64,000 nt of DNA from Amphirosellinia nigrospora (Eukaryota; Ascomycota; Sordariomycetes; Xylariales; Xylariaceae). Shown here in pieces: positions 61,301 through 64,000 of the stretch. Every line of letters begins with the position of its first letter. The stretch's first letter is position 1. The position numbers were made by a program, and so were the translations under genes. The notes below the pieces were generated by a model. That model made no database searches and had not been told where the DNA came from. It saw nothing but the letters and a program-made list of their open reading frames with translations. The stretch covers positions 12,968,193 to 13,032,192 of the forward strand of contig SCHM01000001.1 of NCBI GenBank assembly GCA_004123355.1. Direction: 5' to 3'.

Positions 61301-64000
61301 TTAAATTTTTTTTCGTATAATATTTAAAACGGAGCTATTTTATCCGCAAAGTATTAAATTTTTTTAAAAACTTAGTAAAAAAAAAAAAATTATTTAAAGA
61401 GCTAATATTTATTTTATAATAAAATATAATAGTTCGTTAATTATTATTATAAGCTTAAAATTATAAAAATTAGTTTTATATTATATTTTTTATAATATTA
61501 ATTAATTATATAAAAAATTATTATATATATTATATAGTTTAATTATATATAAAAAAAAACGTACAATATTATAAATTATACTTTAATAAATTATAAATTA
61601 AAATTTAAACTAACTAAACTAATATTATTTTTATATAAATATATAAATAAAAAAAACCTATTTTTATATAAAGCGTTAAAAATTATAATTAATAAGCTAT
61701 TTAAAGCTTAAAAATATTTAAAGCAAAATATTTAAAGAAAATTTACTTAAATATAATTATTATACGCATATATAAAATATTCCGGAATTTAAAATAATAT
61801 TTATTTTTTAAAAGCTTATATACGAAAAATTTTTTTTAGACTTTTGTTTATATTTTTAAGTTAAAAAAACCTAATAATTTAATACTTTATATAAAAAATA
61901 AAAATTTTATTATATAAATTAATAATATAATTAAATTAATTATTATTTTATATAATATAAAATACTATATAATATTTTAAAAATTTTTAAAATAATATAC
62001 TAGCTAAAATTATATAAATATTATTTTTTAAAAATTATATAAAAAAAATATTTTATTTACTAAAAAAAAAGTATTAATTAATTAATATATTTTTAAAAAA
62101 GTTTCGCGTAAAAAATTAATATTTTAATACGTATAAAATAATATTCGAAAATAAATTAATTTCCGAAGAATTTTTAATTATTTAACTAAGTATAAAAGTT
62201 TTAAATATATACGATAAAAAAAAAAAAAAAATTCGGATATATAAAATAAAAACGTTATATAATATATTATAAATAATATTTATATATTATATAATAAAAA
62301 AAAATTTAATCGATAATTATAAATTAATTATTTAATTTATTTATATTTAATAATTAATATATATAAAATATTAAAATATTATTAAAATATAAAAGCTTTA
62401 AAGTTTTTATAAAAAAACTATAAATAAAAGTTTATATATAAAAAACCTAAAAGCTAAATTATTTAAACTTTTAAAATAGCTAAAATAAGCTTTAATAAAA
62501 GCTATATAATAATTTCGGTTAATATAATAAAAATTAATAATTAAATTAGCTATATAATATTTTATATTTTAGATATTTTTATTTTATTTTTATTTTTTTT
62601 AAAAATATAAACTATTTAAAATATATTTTAATAATATAAAATATTATCGTATAAAAAAATAAAAATAATATTTTATTATATATAAATAAATTATTTATTT
62701 TTTAATATTAGCTTATATAAAATAACTAATTATTTTATAAAAACTAAGCTATACTGTTATATAAGCGATTTAAATATTTTATAAAAAACTATATAAAATA
62801 CTATTTATATAAAATAAAAATTAAATAATTTATTTTAAAAAAAATCTAAAAATTTATTATTATTATTAAATATATAATAAAGTTTTATAACGATTTAAAT
62901 TTATAATTAAAAATAATTATAAATTTAACTATAAAATAATTATAAACGTTATATAAATAAATAATTAAATATACTATATATTATTAATATTATTATATTA
63001 TTTAAGCAGTAACTTTTTTTAAAATTAATATTTATACGAAACGTATAAAAAAATTATATAAATACTAGATTAATATACTAAATTTTTTAATAATATTATA
63101 TATAATTTTAAGATAAATTTTATTAAATAAATTTAAAAAATATATAAAAATAATTAACGTAAATATATAAAATATTTATCGAAATATATTAAATAATAAA
63201 TAAAATAAAATAAATATATAAGCTATTTAAACATATATATAATATTTTTCGGGAAAAATCGATATATAATAAATAATAAATTAATTTTATAAATAGTAAT
63301 AAAAATATTAAATAATACTGCTAGATTTAATAGTTTTATATTAACTTTTTTTATTTTTAAAGTTATTTTTATATTAATAAAAATTTTTTTATTTTTTTAT
63401 TATATAAAAAGCAACAGCTATTTAAAAAGTAATAAAAATATTACGTAAAAATTATATAAAAGTTAAAATTAATCGTCGATTAACGAACAAAAAAACTATT
63501 TTATATAATATATTTATTTTTTTTCGAAGCGAAATTTTAATATAAAAAAAAAAATAAAATAAAAAAACTATATAAAATCGAAATAATTAAAAATTAAATA
63601 TTATTATAGCTTCGATTAATAAATTAATATATTTTTAATATACGTAAATTAAACTATATTATTATACGAAAAATATTTAAACGGATAATTTAAACTAAAA
63701 TAATATATAACTTATATAGCTAATAATTATTAAAAAAAAACATAGTTAGCTAAAAAAAAAAATTTAGCTTTATTATTATAAATACTTAAATATTTATTAT
63801 ATAATACTTAAATATATAAACTTTTTTAATAAAAAAAAAAAATAAGCTTTTAAATTAATAATTAAGCTTATATATAAAATTATTATAACTTTTAATAAAC
63901 TATTTAAAAAATTACATAATAAAAATTAATAAATTTATTATATAAAGCGTTTTTAAATTATATATATAATTTAAATATTTATAAAAAAATATATTTTTAA
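58392..64000. repeat. Extremely AT-rich, RIP-type degenerate block
   Basis: From about 58.4 kb to the window end the sequence is almost only A and T, with no open frame of note on either strand. In the lines I inspected CpA and TpG are rare while TpA is very common, and the remaining C and G sit mostly in CG, GC, CT and AG contexts. That is the pattern expected when RIP has turned CpA into TpA on both strands of repeated DNA. The original element or elements cannot be identified by eye. The right border is beyond the window. Confidence 0.85.
59718..59815. repeat. 29-bp tandem repeat, three copies plus partial
   Basis: Copies start at 59718, 59747 and 59776, with a partial at 59805; the period is exactly 29 bp. 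The consensus begins AATCCTAAATATAA and ends in AGCTATCCTT. Copies differ mainly by C/T changes, in keeping with RIP-type mutation of the surrounding block. Confidence 0.85.

Noticed and set aside
58392-64000. Mitochondrial DNA or centromere as explanation for the AT-rich block
   Set aside because: No mitochondrial gene, tRNA or rRNA is seen, and CpA/TpG depletion fits RIP better. A centromere cannot be excluded from sequence alone but needs far more than 5.6 kb.
1-64000. CRISPR arrays, integrases or bacterial operons
   Set aside because: No regularly spaced direct repeats with unique spacers and no prokaryotic gene layout; introns show the DNA is eukaryotic.

Overview
The window reads as nuclear DNA of a filamentous ascomycete (Pezizomycotina). 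Genes are split by short introns of roughly 50-150 bp with GTAAGT-like donors and CTAAC/YAG-type 3' ends. There are fungal-type families (trehalose-phosphate phosphatase Tps2, Golgi subunit Cog5, rhodopsin-like integral membrane protein, NLR-like STAND proteins, meroterpenoid enzymes). The last 5.6 kb is a sharply bounded, extremely AT-rich block of the kind left by repeat-induced point mutation (RIP). I cannot name a genus.

Layout. 1-9.6 kb is gene-poor apart from one small ORF with a 36-bp internal tandem repeat. 9.7-13.5 kb holds a zinc alcohol dehydrogenase and a cytochrome P450, both on the minus strand. 15.7-22.7 kb is housekeeping-like: a Tps2-type protein, Cog5 and a small glycine-rich protein built of 11-residue repeats. 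23-26.6 kb is nearly empty. 26.6-32.7 kb is one large NLR-like gene (alpha/beta-hydrolase-like, NACHT, ankyrin array, ZZ zinc finger). 33.4-40.7 kb is a compact meroterpenoid-type gene set: P450, Pyr4-type membrane terpene cyclase, UbiA prenyltransferase and FAD monooxygenase. A 362-bp MITE with 76-bp perfect terminal inverted repeats sits inside it. 40.9-48.5 kb has a GNAT acetyltransferase, a rhodopsin-like membrane protein, a WrbA-type flavodoxin oxidoreductase and a gamma-glutamyltransferase. 49-54.6 kb has a fragment resembling fungal DUF8206-type proteins and a second NLR-like gene (DUF7708, NB-ARC, TPR). An aldo/keto reductase and a one-helix membrane protein follow, then the AT-rich block from 58.4 kb to the end.

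How it fits together. UbiA prenyltransferase, Pyr4-like cyclase, FAD monooxygenase and P450 are the usual tailoring set of fungal meroterpenoids: prenylate an aromatic acceptor, oxidise it, cyclise the terpenoid chain, oxidise again. No polyketide synthase or other aromatic-core enzyme is visible, so the acceptor must come from elsewhere or the set is a relic or partial cluster. The set lies between two NLR-like genes and about 18 kb from a RIP-type block, a typical accessory neighbourhood.

Caution. Many conserved genes here (Tps2, both P450s, cyclase, FAD monooxygenase, GNAT, GGT, flavodoxin, aldo/keto reductase, both NLRs) are interrupted by apparent one-base deletions, often in short homopolymers. 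Cog5, the alcohol dehydrogenase, the UbiA gene and the 3.5-kb ankyrin segment read through cleanly. Either the assembly carries residual indel errors or several genes are recently decayed. The sequence alone cannot decide, and gene spans below are given across such breaks.
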